64,000 bases of DNA from Mesonia aestuariivivens (GCF_019311235.1 NZ_JAHWDF010000002.1:124001-188000); one strand, 5' to 3'; counted from the stretch's first letter, positions 34,245 to 43,675 are shown. The notes: generated by a model from the letters alone, not told the origin. Translations and numbers: made by a program.

Positions 34245-34790
34245 TTACAATGCATCTTTGCCTTCATCAGAAACTAGAAAAGCATCTTTTTTTACGAGTG
34301 AAACTGCTTTTTGTAAAATGAGGTTGTTGGGGTAAGTAATAAGTTCACCATCAGAAGTTCTTAGATGAATTTGAAAAGCTTTGATATCTTCTATAATTGC
34401 GATAACAGGAAAATCTTTGTCATGAATTTTTATTTCATCACCAATTTTATAAGGAAAAGAGAAAAACATAATCACACCAGAAGTGATGTTGCTTAAAATA
34501 GACCAAACGGCAAAAAGTCCCACGCCAATAACTGCAAATACAGAAGAGAAAACCAGGGTTACATCTCTTACTTGAACTCCCCAAACCAATAAGAGTACAA
34601 AAATGGCAAGAAAAAAGACTAGAAAGTTAATGTATTTCATCATTAACTGTACTCTAGTTAAATTAATATTAGAACGTTTACCTACTTTATTAGCTGCGGT
34701 CGTTAAAATAAAACGAAAAACAATTAGAAATATAAATGCAGCTAAAGTGTAAATAAATTCATTCTGAAACTTGGTAAAAAGCTCTAGCAT
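34245..34790 (-). CDS. MscS-family mechanosensitive channel (short form)
   Basis: 181 residues: three hydrophobic helices (about 10-30, 55-75, 80-105) with the pore-lining helix region SSVFAVIGVGLFAVWSILSN, followed by the beta domain start ITSGVIMFFSFPYKIGDEIKI. It ends before the C-terminal alpha/beta domain of full MscS, as in other short flavobacterial MscS proteins. It would release solutes on osmotic downshift. A TAnnTTTG element 18 bases before its start suggests it has its own promoter although it lies downstream of maf. Confidence 0.85.
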   Translation of the reverse strand: MLELFTKFQNEFIYTLAAFIFLIVFRFILTTAANKVGKRSNINLTRVQLMMKYINFLVFFLAIFVLLLVWGVQVRDVTLVFSSVFAVIGVGLFAVWSILSNITSGVIMFFSFPYKIGDEIKIHDKDFPVIAIIEDIKAFQIHLRTSDGELITYPNNLILQKAVSLVKKDAFLVSDEGKDAL

Positions 34791-34807
34791 ATATAGTTTT
34801 TAATATA

Positions 34808-34815
34808 CAAATATA
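34808..34815 (-). promoter_or_regulatory. -7 promoter element for the MscS gene
   Basis: On the minus strand TATATTTG matches TAnnTTTG exactly, 17 bases before the ATG at 34790, within the gap after maf. No clear -33 element. Confidence 0.4.
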
Positions 34816-34849
34816 GAAGAATGATTTTCTGAATTTTCAGATTCGTTGG

Positions 34850-35431
34850 TTAAAATTTCAATAATTCAGTATATAATAAATGAGTAGGCATTCCCATTAC
34901 TGTAAAATAAGAACCTTCTATTTTTTCTACTCCAATTTGGCCAATCCATTCTTGTATGCCGTAAGCTCCAGCTTTATCAAAAGGCTGGTGATTGTTAATG
35001 TAGAAATTGATTTCTTCGTTAGAAAGTGATTTAAAATAAACCACCGTTTTATCGTAAAAGGTTTTTGTTTTTTGATTAGATTTTAAGCAGACGGAAGAAA
35101 TTACTTCATGTGTTTTTCCAGATAATTGTAGAAGCATTTCATTGGCTTCTGCTTCATCTTTGGGTTTACCTAAGGCTTGATCGTTAATGCAAACAATGGT
35201 GTCGCCAGTGATTAAAATTTCGTTATCAGCTAAAGAATTTTCAAAAGCTTGTGCTTTAAGTTCTGCTAGAAAAGTGGCAATTTCAGCTCCTCTTAGGGAA
35301 TCTGAATATACTTCTTCTACTGGTTTCAATCTAATTTCAAAATCTAAGCCAAGGTCTTTTAAAAACTGTTGTCTGCGTGGAGAGCCTGAAGCTAAACTAA
35401 TTTTTCGTTGGGAGAGTTTTTCTTTTAGCAT
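34850..35431 (-). CDS. maf: Maf-like nucleotide pyrophosphatase
   Basis: 193 residues. The Maf signature is clear at the N-terminus (SLASGSPRRQQFLKDLGLDF), followed by ILITGDTIVCIN (the conserved Asp in the active site) and GKPKDEAEANEMLLQLSGKTHEVISS, shown here as GKPKDEAEANEML and LSGKTHEVISSV, and DKAGAYGIQEW. Maf hydrolyses dTTP/UTP or modified nucleotides, preventing their incorporation. It lies eight bases from the prenyltransferase gene in an operon with kdsC and DUF2520. Confidence 0.94.
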   Translation of the reverse strand: MLKEKLSQRKISLASGSPRRQQFLKDLGLDFEIRLKPVEEVYSDSLRGAEIATFLAELKAQAFENSLADNEILITGDTIVCINDQALGKPKDEAEANEMLLQLSGKTHEVISSVCLKSNQKTKTFYDKTVVYFKSLSNEEINFYINNHQPFDKAGAYGIQEWIGQIGVEKIEGSYFTVMGMPTHLLYTELLKF

Positions 35432-35438
35432 GAGAATA

Positions 35439-36350
35439 TTATAAAAGTATAAATTGATAAAGGCCTATAGAAATGATTCCGAATATCATGATCAGTTTAA
35501 TAACAAAACCTAGGTGCTGATAATCTTTTTTTGTGTTAGCTGCAAGAAGTTTAAACATCACATAGAGTAATGGAGCAATAATAAAAACTAAAGCATAAAC
35601 TAATGAATAATTATTATGGTATAAATATTCATATAAATAATACAATATAGCCACTAACGGAAGAATTGCAATTAGAAAAATTACTTTGTTGGTACGGTCT
35701 TTACCAATAGCAATGGGTAAGGTATTAATACCAGCTTTATGGTCACCATTAATATCTTGTTGATCTTTCACCATTTCTCGTAACCAATTTATTAAAAAAG
35801 CAAAAATTGAATAGTCTATCAAGATAGAAAATATGGTTTGTTGTGACATTTTATTTTGTGGAGTAATTGCTGGGTATAAATCTATTATACCCAAAATAAC
35901 AATACTCATTGCTACTAAAAAACTAATAAGAACATTTCCTAAAATTAAATATTTTTTTAAGGATTGTGCGTAAAGATAGAGTAGGGCAGATGTAAAGATA
36001 AAAATAGCTGTAAAAGATGGTTTTTGTATCATATTAGATAAGTAAAAACCAATCACAACTCCTAAAATATTCAACACGAAAAATAAATTATAGGCTGCTT
36101 TTTCTGAAATTTTTCTACCAATAAGAACTTTATGAGGTTGATTAATAAGGTCTGATTCTGCATTAAAAATAGCATTAATAATATTGCCAGCTGCTGCTAG
36201 ACAAATAGTAGCTATAACTAGTAAAGAAAAACCAAAGTTGTTTAAGGTGATCGCTATCCCGAAGGGTTCAAGCAAAAAGTATTTTATGAGCACTTGTGTA
36301 ATAATGATCAGCACTAAATTTGGTAATTTTACAAGCTGAAGGTATTTCAA
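35439..36350 (-). CDS. UbiA-family prenyltransferase, geranylgeranylglycerol-phosphate synthase-like
   Basis: 303 residues with about eight membrane helices, as in UbiA-type prenyltransferases. The second aspartate motif DQQDINGDHKAGINTLPI is intact, but the first, usually NDxxDxxxD, reads NAIFNAESD (residues 59-67), keeping Asn and one Asp. Bacteroidota carry a family labelled geranylgeranylglycerol-phosphate geranylgeranyltransferase in just this position beside maf and kdsC, which is the basis of the call. Product lipid is unproven. The degraded motif could mean altered activity, so the enzyme may be less active or use a different substrate. Confidence 0.8.
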   Translation of the reverse strand: MKYLQLVKLPNLVLIIITQVLIKYFLLEPFGIAITLNNFGFSLLVIATICLAAAGNIINAIFNAESDLINQPHKVLIGRKISEKAAYNLFFVLNILGVVIGFYLSNMIQKPSFTAIFIFTSALLYLYAQSLKKYLILGNVLISFLVAMSIVILGIIDLYPAITPQNKMSQQTIFSILIDYSIFAFLINWLREMVKDQQDINGDHKAGINTLPIAIGKDRTNKVIFLIAILPLVAILYYLYEYLYHNNYSLVYALVFIIAPLLYVMFKLLAANTKKDYQHLGFVIKLIMIFGIISIGLYQFILL

Positions 36351-36428
36351 AATAAGAATGATTTATAGTTAATAGTTCATTGTTAAATGAACATTTTCAG
36401 GATTTAAAAAACGAGATGAATTTGTAAA

Positions 36429-36953
36429 TTATTCATTACTCATTACTTCATCTACCCATTTGCTTTGTACTTTCATTACTTGCTCTATAAGATCACGCAC
36501 GCAACCTTCACCACCATTTTTATGAGAAATATATTTAGAGATAGCTTTCACTTCTGGTACAGCATCTTGAGGGCAAGTAGGCAACGCAATCATTCTCATA
36601 GGAAAAGTATCAGGAATATCGTCTCCCATATAAGCTGCCTGTTCAGCTTTTATTCCGTTGGCGTCAAAAAACTCATTTAGGCATGCTACCTTATCGTCTA
36701 CACCTAAGTGAATATCTTTAATTCCTAAACCGTGTAAACGTTTACGTACGCCTTCATTTTTTCCGCCAGAAATAATACAAACAGTGTAGCCATTTTTTAC
36801 TGCTTTTTTCATGGCATAGCCATCTTTTACGTGCATGGAGCGCAACAGTTCTCCTGCTGAAGAAATAAGTACAGATCCGTTAGTGAGTACGCCGTCTACA
36901 TCAAAAACAAAAGTTGTAATATCGTTGAGTATTTCTTTATAATTTCTTTCCAT
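36429..36953 (-). CDS. kdsC: 3-deoxy-manno-octulosonate-8-phosphate phosphatase (HAD family)
   Basis: 174 residues, standard KdsC length. HAD motif I is TTFVFDVDGVLTNGSV (two nucleophile aspartates), then SAGELLRSMHVKDGYAMKKA, motif II VCIISGG, motif III Lys region, and motif IV AYMGDDIPDTFPM. It dephosphorylates Kdo-8-phosphate in the LPS core pathway, upstream of kdsB (24.5 kb in this window). It overlaps the DUF2520 gene by 17 bases. Confidence 0.93.
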   Translation of the reverse strand: MERNYKEILNDITTFVFDVDGVLTNGSVLISSAGELLRSMHVKDGYAMKKAVKNGYTVCIISGGKNEGVRKRLHGLGIKDIHLGVDDKVACLNEFFDANGIKAEQAAYMGDDIPDTFPMRMIALPTCPQDAVPEVKAISKYISHKNGGEGCVRDLIEQVMKVQSKWVDEVMSNE

Positions 36954-37695
36954 GTTGATCTATTATTGATTGGGTGAGCAATTTATAAATTTCCTTATAA
37001 TCAGCATTATTTAATTGTGCTAAATGCTGTTTTATCGTTGCTTGGTCGTTTCTTTTGGCAGGACCAGTTTGTACTGTTTTTGGTGAATTAAGCGTAGCTT
37101 TTTTAGCCGTTTCTTGAATTAAGGCATTCAAAACTTCAAACGGAACTTCATTTTTATTGCATATATCTTCAGCTATTGCATACATATAATTACTAAAATT
37201 GCTAGCAAAAACAGCAGCGAGGTGTAGTTTTTTTCGCTGTGCAGAAGAAATGGGAAATACTTTTTCAGAAATATTTTTCGCTAATTTTTCTAGTATACTA
37301 AAATCTTTTTCTTCTGAAGTTTCTAAACAGATTGGTATTTCTTTAAAATTAACTTCTGTTTGCTTTGAAAAAGTTTGCAGCGGATAGAATACTGCATTTC
37401 TTGTAGCAGAAGTAGATAGCGCCACACTACCTGAAGTGTGAGCTACAATCGCCTCTGTTTTGGCAAGTTTTTTAATGATGTTTTCAATAGCATCGTCTTT
37501 GACGCAAACCAAGTATACATCAGCTTTTTTTAACTGCGTAAAATTTGTCGTGGTATCGGTTTTATTTTTAAAGATTTGAAGCGAAGATTCACTTCTGTTA
37601 TATACTTGAATAACTTCTGTGTTCGTAGCTTTATTAAACGCTTTAAATAAGTGAAGCGCCAGATTTCCTGCGCCAAGAATTACAATTTTTATCAT
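36937..37695 (-). CDS. Rossmann-fold protein with DUF2520 domain
   Basis: 252 residues. The N-terminal NAD(P)-binding motif IKIVILGAGNLALHLFKAF (about 1-19) is followed by VYLVCVKDDAIENII and SGSVALSTSA; the C-terminal DUF2520 segment (about 125-252) has KLHLAAVFASNFSNYMYAI and ALIQETAKKATLNSPKTVQTGPA, shown here in part as NSPKTVQTGPAKRND. Resembles ketopantoate reductase-like and pyrroline-5-carboxylate-type dehydrogenases but the substrate is unknown. It heads the DUF2520-kdsC-prenyltransferase-maf operon. Confidence 0.9.
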   Translation of the reverse strand: MIKIVILGAGNLALHLFKAFNKATNTEVIQVYNRSESSLQIFKNKTDTTTNFTQLKKADVYLVCVKDDAIENIIKKLAKTEAIVAHTSGSVALSTSATRNAVFYPLQTFSKQTEVNFKEIPICLETSEEKDFSILEKLAKNISEKVFPISSAQRKKLHLAAVFASNFSNYMYAIAEDICNKNEVPFEVLNALIQETAKKATLNSPKTVQTGPAKRNDQATIKQHLAQLNNADYKEIYKLLTQSIIDQHGKKL

Positions 37696-37762
37696 TCGGC
37701 TAAATTATTAAAATATCATTGCTTCTTAAAATTATCATTTAATTCATATTTTGAAAGAATTA

Positions 37763-37796
37763 TTGAAGGTAGATTGATATAAATTGGGTAAATTTG
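37763..37796 (+). promoter_or_regulatory. Promoter of the ResB-CcsA gene
   Basis: A -7 box TAAATTTG (37789-37796) followed by C, with a TTG at 37763-37765, 23 bases upstream. The start codon of the ResB-CcsA gene is at 37819, leaving a short leader. This fits the Bacteroidota -33/-7 pattern. Confidence 0.6.
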
Positions 37797-37818
37797 CTAC
37801 GTTTTTAAAGTACTCCTC

Positions 37819-40800
37819 ATGATTCAGAAAAAGATTGCGAATATTCTATTCTCAACTCGATTAATGTCAATTTTATTTGTTGTTTTTGCACTGTCAATGG
37901 CCATAGGCACATTTGTAGAAAATTCTTACACAACAGCCACAGCAAAAGAATGGATTTATAATACGTGGTGGTTTGAAGCCATTATGATTTTCTTTGCGAT
38001 TAACTTTTTAGGAAATATTAAGCGCTATCGCCTATGGAGTAAAGAAAAAGCAAGCACGTTAATTATACATTTATCATTTTTCTTAATAATAATTGGTGCT
38101 GGTATTACCCGGTATATTGGTTACGAAGGAGTCATGCCTATTCGTGAAGGAGAAGTTTCTAATGTAATGCTTTCAGATAAAACTTATTTGTCTTTAAAAA
38201 TTGATGGTGAGTTTAATGGAGAGCCGCTGAGAAGATCGGTAGAATTACCATTAAATTTAGCTCCTGGGATTGATAATCATAAAACAGTAACTACAGATTT
38301 TAAAGGACAGCCTGTTAGTTTTAAAGTTACCAAATTTATAGAAGGAGCAGAAGAAGGTTTGGTAGAAGATGAAACTGGCGAAAATTATTTAAAAATTGTA
38401 GAAGCTGGTGGAGGTCAACGTCACGATCATTATTTAAAAGAAGGCGAAGTTGCTAGCATTCATAACATACTTTTTGCATTTAATAAAGAAACTGAAGGAG
38501 CGATTAATTTTATGGTTGAAGATGGAGAATATAAAATTTCAACTCCGTTTGAAGGCGATTACATGCGTATGGCCGACCAAAAAAGAGGTCCGGTAGCAGC
38601 CGATACGGTTCAAGATTTAAATTTGCGTTCACTCTATAATGTTGCAGGCATGCAATTTGTAATTCCAGATCCAGTAGTAACAGGACGTTATGATATGGTT
38701 CCTTCAAAAATGAAACAGAAAGGCCAAGCAGATGGTGTGGTTTTACAAATTTCTGCAGCAGGAGAAACAAAAGAATTAAAATTATTAGGAGCCAAAGGTA
38801 TAATTAATGACTTTAAAGAAGTGAAAGTCGGCGATTTAGAAGTTTATGCTCGCTACGGTAGTAAAGAGTATGAACTGCCTTTTGCATTAAAATTGAACGA
38901 TTTTATAGCCGCTAAATATCCAGGTACAGAAAACAATCCTACACCAAGTTATTCTTCTTTTAAAAGTAGAGTAGAGTTAATTGATGAAGGAGAATCTAAA
39001 CCTTTTGATATTTATATGAATCATGTGTTAGATCATAAAGGCTATCGTTTTTTTCAATCTTCTTTTGATGCCGATGAAAAAGGAACCGTTTTATCTGTAA
39101 ATCACGACTGGTGGGGAACTTGGGTTACCTATATAGGTTACTTTTTATTGTATTTGGGTTTAATGTGGATTTTATTTGACAAGAATTCCCGATTTGGCGA
39201 GTTAAAGGTGAAATTAGATAAAGTAAAAGCTAAAAAATCAAAACTTTTAAGTGTTCTGGTTTTATTGATAGGTTTAACTGGGTTTGCTCAGCAAGAAGTA
39301 GAGGTAACCTCTGGTAACATTAATGAAAAGGAACATCAACATGATCATTTAGCAGAAGAACATCAACATGAGACTCAAATATCTACTAATTTTTCGAAAG
39401 AAGAAGTAGATGCTATTATTAAGAAAAATGCAATAGCAGAAGAGCACGCCGAAAAATTTGGAAAATTAATTATTCAAGATGCTGGCGGTAGAATGAAACC
39501 TGCCAATACGTACTCTTCAGAATTATTAAGAAAATTAAGCCATTCTGATAGTTATGAAGGTTTAAATAGTGATCAAGTTCTATTTTCAATATTTCAAAAT
39601 CCTACACTTTGGTATAATGTTCCTATAATTTATGTTGAACGTAAAAATGATAGTTTACATAATATTTTAGGAGTAGAGAAAGGGACTAAACATATTACTT
39701 TAGCTAGTTTTTTTGATCAGAAAGGTGCCTATAAATTATCTTCTTATTTAGAAACAGCTTATCAAGCAGAAGTGAAAAATCAATTTCAGAAAGATTTTAT
39801 TTTAGCAGATGAAAAAGTAAACTTACTATATAATGCGTTAGAAGGAAAAGTATTAAAGATTTTCCCTATTCCTAATGATGCTAATAATAAATGGCTTTCT
39901 TATCCTGAAGTTATGAAAACTGAGGGTAAATTTACAGGAGTAGATTCACTTTATGTAACACAGGTTTTACCACTTTATATGCAAACTATTCAGACTGCCA
40001 AAAGTACTGGCGGCTATGATAAAGCAGATGAAGTATTAGAAAGTCTTAAAGGTTTTCAGAAAAAATATGGAGAAGAGGTGATGCCTTCAGACCGTAAAGT
40101 AGAACTGGAAATTATGTATAATAAATACGATGTTTTTCGAGGTTTATTCTGGCAATATATGCTGGCAGGATCGCTGATGTTCATCTTCGTAATTCTTCTA
40201 ATTTTTTATGATAAAAAAGGATTAAAAGCTGTAGTTACGATTAGCAAAGTTGCCATTATTGTATTGTTTGCAATGCATACCGCAGGCTTAATTGCGCGTT
40301 GGTATATCTCTGGCCACGCACCTTGGAGTGATGCTTACGAAAGCATGATTTATGTAGCTTGGGCTACAATGTTTTTTGGTATTGCCTTTGGCAGAAAAAG
40401 TGATCTAACTTTTGCCTCTACCACTTTTGTCTCTGCTATGATTTTAATGATTGCTCACTGGAATTGGATGGATCCTGCTATTTCTAACATTCAACCAGTG
40501 TTAGATTCATATTGGTTAATGATTCACGTGGCGGTAATTGTAGCGAGTTACGGTCCGTTTACACTCGGCATGATTCTCGGTTTAGTCTCTTTAATTCTTA
40601 TGATTTTAACCAATGATAAGAACAAAAAGAAAATGAGTTTAAATATTCAAGAGCTTACCATAATTACAGAGCTTTCATTAACCGTAGGTTTGGTGATGTT
40701 AACGATTGGTAACTTTTTAGGCGGTCAATGGGCTAACGAAAGTTGGGGTAGATACTGGGGTTGGGACCCTAAAGAAACTTGGGCTTTAATTAGTATTATG

Positions 40801-41055
40801 GTATATGCTTTTGTAATACATATGCGTTTGGTACCAGGTTTGCGTGGAAGATTTGCTTTTAACTGGGCATCAGTATTTGCTTTCGCATCGATTATGATGA
40901 CTTATTTTGGTGTTAATTTCTATTTAACCGGATTACACTCGTACGCTAGCGGAAGCCAAATTATAAGTTATAAATTTATCATAGGTTCTTTTGTAGCTTG
41001 GCTAATTATCGGTCATTTTGCAAATCGAAAGTATGTGAAATACTTAAAAAAATAA
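37819..41055 (+). CDS. Fused cytochrome c biogenesis protein (ResB-CcsA)
   Basis: 1078 residues, an N-terminal ResB-like half and C-terminal CcsA-like half. ResB: membrane helices near the start (about 10-30, 70-95) and a large periplasmic region to about 430. CcsA: several helices and the heme-handling WWD-type signature WANESWGRYWGWDPKETWALI, shown in part as WGRYWGWDPKETWALI, near residue 975, with HAPWSDAYESMIYVAW upstream. It is the System II heme handling complex that attaches heme to c-type cytochromes. A signal-like helix LLSVLVLLIGLTGFAQQ joins the halves and is followed by a His-rich linker. Followed closely by an NlpE-like lipoprotein gene. Confidence 0.92.
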   Translation: MIQKKIANILFSTRLMSILFVVFALSMAIGTFVENSYTTATAKEWIYNTWWFEAIMIFFAINFLGNIKRYRLWSKEKASTLIIHLSFFLIIIGAGITRYIGYEGVMPIREGEVSNVMLSDKTYLSLKIDGEFNGEPLRRSVELPLNLAPGIDNHKTVTTDFKGQPVSFKVTKFIEGAEEGLVEDETGENYLKIVEAGGGQRHDHYLKEGEVASIHNILFAFNKETEGAINFMVEDGEYKISTPFEGDYMRMADQKRGPVAADTVQDLNLRSLYNVAGMQFVIPDPVVTGRYDMVPSKMKQKGQADGVVLQISAAGETKELKLLGAKGIINDFKEVKVGDLEVYARYGSKEYELPFALKLNDFIAAKYPGTENNPTPSYSSFKSRVELIDEGESKPFDIYMNHVLDHKGYRFFQSSFDADEKGTVLSVNHDWWGTWVTYIGYFLLYLGLMWILFDKNSRFGELKVKLDKVKAKKSKLLSVLVLLIGLTGFAQQEVEVTSGNINEKEHQHDHLAEEHQHETQISTNFSKEEVDAIIKKNAIAEEHAEKFGKLIIQDAGGRMKPANTYSSELLRKLSHSDSYEGLNSDQVLFSIFQNPTLWYNVPIIYVERKNDSLHNILGVEKGTKHITLASFFDQKGAYKLSSYLETAYQAEVKNQFQKDFILADEKVNLLYNALEGKVLKIFPIPNDANNKWLSYPEVMKTEGKFTGVDSLYVTQVLPLYMQTIQTAKSTGGYDKADEVLESLKGFQKKYGEEVMPSDRKVELEIMYNKYDVFRGLFWQYMLAGSLMFIFVILLIFYDKKGLKAVVTISKVAIIVLFAMHTAGLIARWYISGHAPWSDAYESMIYVAWATMFFGIAFGRKSDLTFASTTFVSAMILMIAHWNWMDPAISNIQPVLDSYWLMIHVAVIVASYGPFTLGMILGLVSLILMILTNDKNKKKMSLNIQELTIITELSLTVGLVMLTIGNFLGGQWANESWGRYWGWDPKETWALISIMVYAFVIHMRLVPGLRGRFAFNWASVFAFASIMMTYFGVNFYLTGLHSYASGSQIISYKFIIGSFVAWLIIGHFANRKYVKYLKK

Positions 41056-41061
41056 AAATAT

Positions 41062-41460
41062 ATGAAATTGAAGTCTTTTATAATAGCTATTTTTATTGCT
41101 GTAGGTTTGACGAGTTGTGATAAAAATTCATCTATAAATTATATTGGAGTATATGAAGGAGATTTACCTTGTAATGCTTGCGATAAAGTAATTACAAAAC
41201 TTACTTTAAGTGAAGATGAACATTATGCTTTATATGAGATTTATAAAATTGCAGGCGGGGATGAAATTAAAAGAATGACAGGTGAATTTGAGTGGACTGA
41301 CCACGAGGGTGTTTTTAGGATCAACCAACCTGAGGCGATGCCGTTATTTTTTAAGGTGGAAGAGCATAAGCTAATTCGATTAAATGATCAGGCAAAGCCT
41401 TTTGATCAACCAGAGAATTATACGTTGACTCAAGTTGAGGATAATAGCGATACTGAATAG
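41062..41460 (+). CDS. NlpE-like copper resistance lipoprotein
   Basis: 132 residues. The first 19 residues end in a lipobox (VGLTSC), so it is a lipoprotein. The mature region has the NlpE N-terminal barrel pattern GVYEGDLPCNACDKVITKL, including the CxxC motif (LPCNAC), and strands ending YTLTQVE. E. coli NlpE senses envelope stress via Cpx and binds copper; here only the N-terminal domain is present. Begins six bases after the ResB-CcsA stop, so probably cotranscribed. Confidence 0.85.
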   Translation: MKLKSFIIAIFIAVGLTSCDKNSSINYIGVYEGDLPCNACDKVITKLTLSEDEHYALYEIYKIAGGDEIKRMTGEFEWTDHEGVFRINQPEAMPLFFKVEEHKLIRLNDQAKPFDQPENYTLTQVEDNSDTE

Positions 41461-41503
41461 AAAAAACAAAAAATCCCGATTTTATCGGGATTTTTTGTTT
41501 TTT
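41461..41503. terminator. Strong bidirectional terminator with 20-base stem
   Basis: A perfect inverted repeat of 20 bases (41461-41480 with 41484-41503) with a three-base loop. GC core is TCCCGAT/ATCGGGA; the ends are A-rich and T-rich. It ends the plus-strand transcript after the NlpE-like gene and could also end the minus-strand 72-aa gene. Confidence 0.9.
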
Positions 41504-41700
41504 CTATAATTCTTAAAAATATTCATAAGAAATAATGTTAGATTGAGTAATAATAAATAAAGTAATAAGTATTTTTTCTGAAACAAACTTTCGTCAAATA
41601 CATCTGTAATAATACTAAACATGAATAACGTAATTATTAAAAACCATATGGCAGTAAATAGGATTAGGATGTTTTTCGAAGGGTTTTTAATAAAATTCAT
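41482..41700 (-). CDS. Small two-helix membrane protein, 72 aa
   Basis: 72 residues with two hydrophobic segments (ILILFTAIWFLIITLFMFSI near residues 11-30, and LLLYLLLLNLTLFLM near 45-59), and a basic C-terminus FKNYRKNKKSR. The two-helix, positive-inside layout and absence of any competing gene make it plausible. Its last codons lie within the terminator stem, which is acceptable for a real gene but lowers confidence. I do not recognise a family. Confidence 0.5.
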   Translation of the reverse strand: MNFIKNPSKNILILFTAIWFLIITLFMFSIITDVFDESLFQKKYLLLYLLLLNLTLFLMNIFKNYRKNKKSR

Positions 41701-41803
41701 AGTATTTCATTTAGCTTGTTATTGCGTTTAAGGTGCTCGTTTTACTATAAAAATATAAATATTATTTATTTTTTTAATTGATTATTTTTAAAGAATAAAA
41801 TGT

Positions 41804-41853
41804 CAACAAAAACAAAAGCCATTTCAATAGTGGAATGGCTTTTGTTTTTGTTG
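41804..41853. terminator. Intrinsic terminator upstream of fumC stop
   Basis: An inverted repeat of about 19 bases (AACAAAAACAAAAGCCATT with its complement at 41834-41852), loop of ten bases, T-rich tails on both sides. It lies just past the 3' end of fumC on the minus strand. Confidence 0.8.
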
Positions 41854-41864
41854 GGGCATGAGAT

Positions 41865-43262
41865 TTAATCCATTTCACCAACCATATCTTCTGGTTTCAC
41901 CCATTCTTCAAACTCTTCAGCAGTAGTGTAACCTAAGTTTACGGCTTCTTCTTTTAAAGTAGTTCCGTTTTTGTGAGCTGTGTTGGCAATTTCAGCAGCT
42001 TTATAATAACCAATTTTAGTATTTAAAGCGGTAACTAGCATTAGGCTATTTTTTAATAATTCGTCTATGCGTTCTTGGTTAGGCTCAATACCAGCAGCAC
42101 AATGTTCTTCAAAAGAGGCGCATGCATCTCCAATTAGTTGTGCACTTTGTAATAAGTTAGCGGCCATGACAGGTTTAAAAACATTTAATTCAAACTGACC
42201 TTGTAAACCACCAACAGTTGCTGCAATATCGTTACCAACAACTTGGGCGCAAACCATTGTTAAAGCTTCACATTGTGTAGGGTTAACTTTACCAGGCATA
42301 ATAGAAGAACCAGGTTCGTTTGCAGGAATGTTAAGTTCACCAATTCCACTTCTTGGTCCAGAAGCTAACATTCTAATATCGTTACCTATTTTGTTTAAAG
42401 AAACGGCTAATTGTTTAAGCGCTCCGTGTGTTTCTACTAAGGCATCGTGTGCAGCAAGAGCTTCAAATTTATTTTCAGCAGATGTAAATGGTAGTTCAGT
42501 AAATTCAGCAATAAACTCAGCAACAGTTTCAGCATAACCTTTTGGAGTGTTTAAACCTGTTCCTACAGCCGTTCCTCCTAATGCTAATTCACCTAAATGC
42601 GGAAGTGTATTTTCTAGAGCTTTAAGTCCGTGGTCTAATTGTGAAACATAACCACTAAATTCTTGGCCAAGGGTTAGGGGAGTAGCATCCATAAAATGTG
42701 TACGTCCTATTTTTACCACATTTTTAAACTCTTTAGCTTTTTTTTGTAGTGTATCTCTAAGCTGTTTTACTCCAGGCATGGTAACTTCAACTACTTTTTT
42801 GTAAGCCGCAATATGCATTCCTGTAGGGAAGGTGTCGTTTGACGATTGTGATTTGTTTACATCGTCGTTAGGCTGAAGTGTCTTATCACCTTCACCGATG
42901 GTTTTTCCTGCAATTTGATGCGCTCTGTTAGCGACCACTTCATTTACATTCATGTTACTTTGCGTACCAGAACCAGTTTGCCAAATTACTAACGGAAATT
43001 GATCGTCATGTTTACCTTCTAAAATTTCATCACAAACTTGAGCTATTAAATCTCTTTTCTCGGCTGGTAAAACTCCTAATTTCTCATTGGTATAAGCCGC
43101 TGCTTTTTTTAAATAAGCAAAGCCATAAATAATTTCTAAGGGCATAGAAGCTGCTGGGCCAATTTTAAAATTATTTCTAGATCTTTCTGTTTGAGCACCC
43201 CATAATTTATCGGCTGGTACTTTTACCTCGCCCATGGTGTCTTTTTCTATTCTATATTTCAT
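41865..43262 (-). CDS. fumC: Class II fumarate hydratase
   Basis: 465 residues, exact for class II fumarase. The family signature [16 protein letters not shown] is present, with [20 protein letters not shown] near residue 100 and a [14 protein letters not shown] catalytic region, here [12 protein letters not shown]. It interconverts fumarate and malate in the citric acid cycle, without an iron-sulfur cluster. A -7 box TAAATTTG (43295-43288) lies 25 bases upstream. Confidence 0.97.
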   Translation of the reverse strand: MKYRIEKDTMGEVKVPADKLWGAQTERSRNNFKIGPAASMPLEIIYGFAYLKKAAAYTNEKLGVLPAEKRDLIAQVCDEILEGKHDDQFPLVIWQTGSGTQSNMNVNEVVANRAHQIAGKTIGEGDKTLQPNDDVNKSQSSNDTFPTGMHIAAYKKVVEVTMPGVKQLRDTLQKKAKEFKNVVKIGRTHFMDATPLTLGQEFSGYVSQLDHGLKALENTLPHLGELALGGTAVGTGLNTPKGYAETVAEFIAEFTELPFTSAENKFEALAAHDALVETHGALKQLAVSLNKIGNDIRMLASGPRSGIGELNIPANEPGSSIMPGKVNPTQCEALTMVCAQVVGNDIAATVGGLQGQFELNVFKPVMAANLLQSAQLIGDACASFEEHCAAGIEPNQERIDELLKNSLMLVTALNTKIGYYKAAEIANTAHKNGTTLKEEAVNLGYTTAEEFEEWVKPEDMVGEMD

Positions 43263-43287
43263 AATGTCGATTAATTTTTAAGCATAG

Positions 43288-43295
43288 CAAATTTA
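43288..43295 (-). promoter_or_regulatory. -7 promoter element for fumC
   Basis: Minus-strand TAAATTTG matches TAnnTTTG exactly, 26 bases before the fumC ATG at 43262. No good -33 TTG at the right distance. Confidence 0.45.
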
Positions 43296-43407
43296 ATGAT
43301 TTAGTTTTTTTTAGACGATGAGAAGTGTTTTTAAAACTGAAATTTTAAGTTGAATTGAAGAGATAAAGATAAAAGTTAAAATTGGTTCTATATTTTTTGT
43401 GAATAAA

Positions 43408-43439
43408 TTGTGTTAATTGAATTAGAATATTTATTTTTG
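43408..43439 (+). promoter_or_regulatory. Promoter for the small membrane protein gene
   Basis: TTG at 43408-43410 and -7 box TATTTTTG at 43432-43439, separated by 21 bases. The ATG at 43466 is 26 bases after the box. Confidence 0.55.
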
Positions 43440-43465
43440 AACCAAATTCTTGAAATCTATCTATT

Positions 43466-43648
43466 ATGTTTGACTTTGATCAATACCTTGGCTTTTTAGC
43501 ATTCTTATCCATTGCAACTATTGGATTTTGGTTAATGATATTTTTAATAAGTTTTGTAGTTCCTTATTGGATTGGAGGATCTATTATTGAAATGATTAAA
43601 GAAAAGAAAGAAGCTAAGCGTAAAGAAAGAGAAGGGCTTAATTCTTAA
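43466..43648 (+). CDS. Small membrane protein, 60 aa
   Basis: 60 residues: a hydrophobic helix FLAFLSIATIGFWLMIFLIS (about 11-30) that runs into FVVPYWIGGSII, then a strongly basic-acidic tail MIKEKKEAKRKEREG. Family not recognised; similar short inner-membrane proteins with a charged cytoplasmic tail are common in this group. Supported by a clear promoter upstream and a terminator directly after. Confidence 0.7.
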   Translation: MFDFDQYLGFLAFLSIATIGFWLMIFLISFVVPYWIGGSIIEMIKEKKEAKRKEREGLNS

Positions 43649-43675
43649 TACTTTATTTACAAGTTATATATACAG

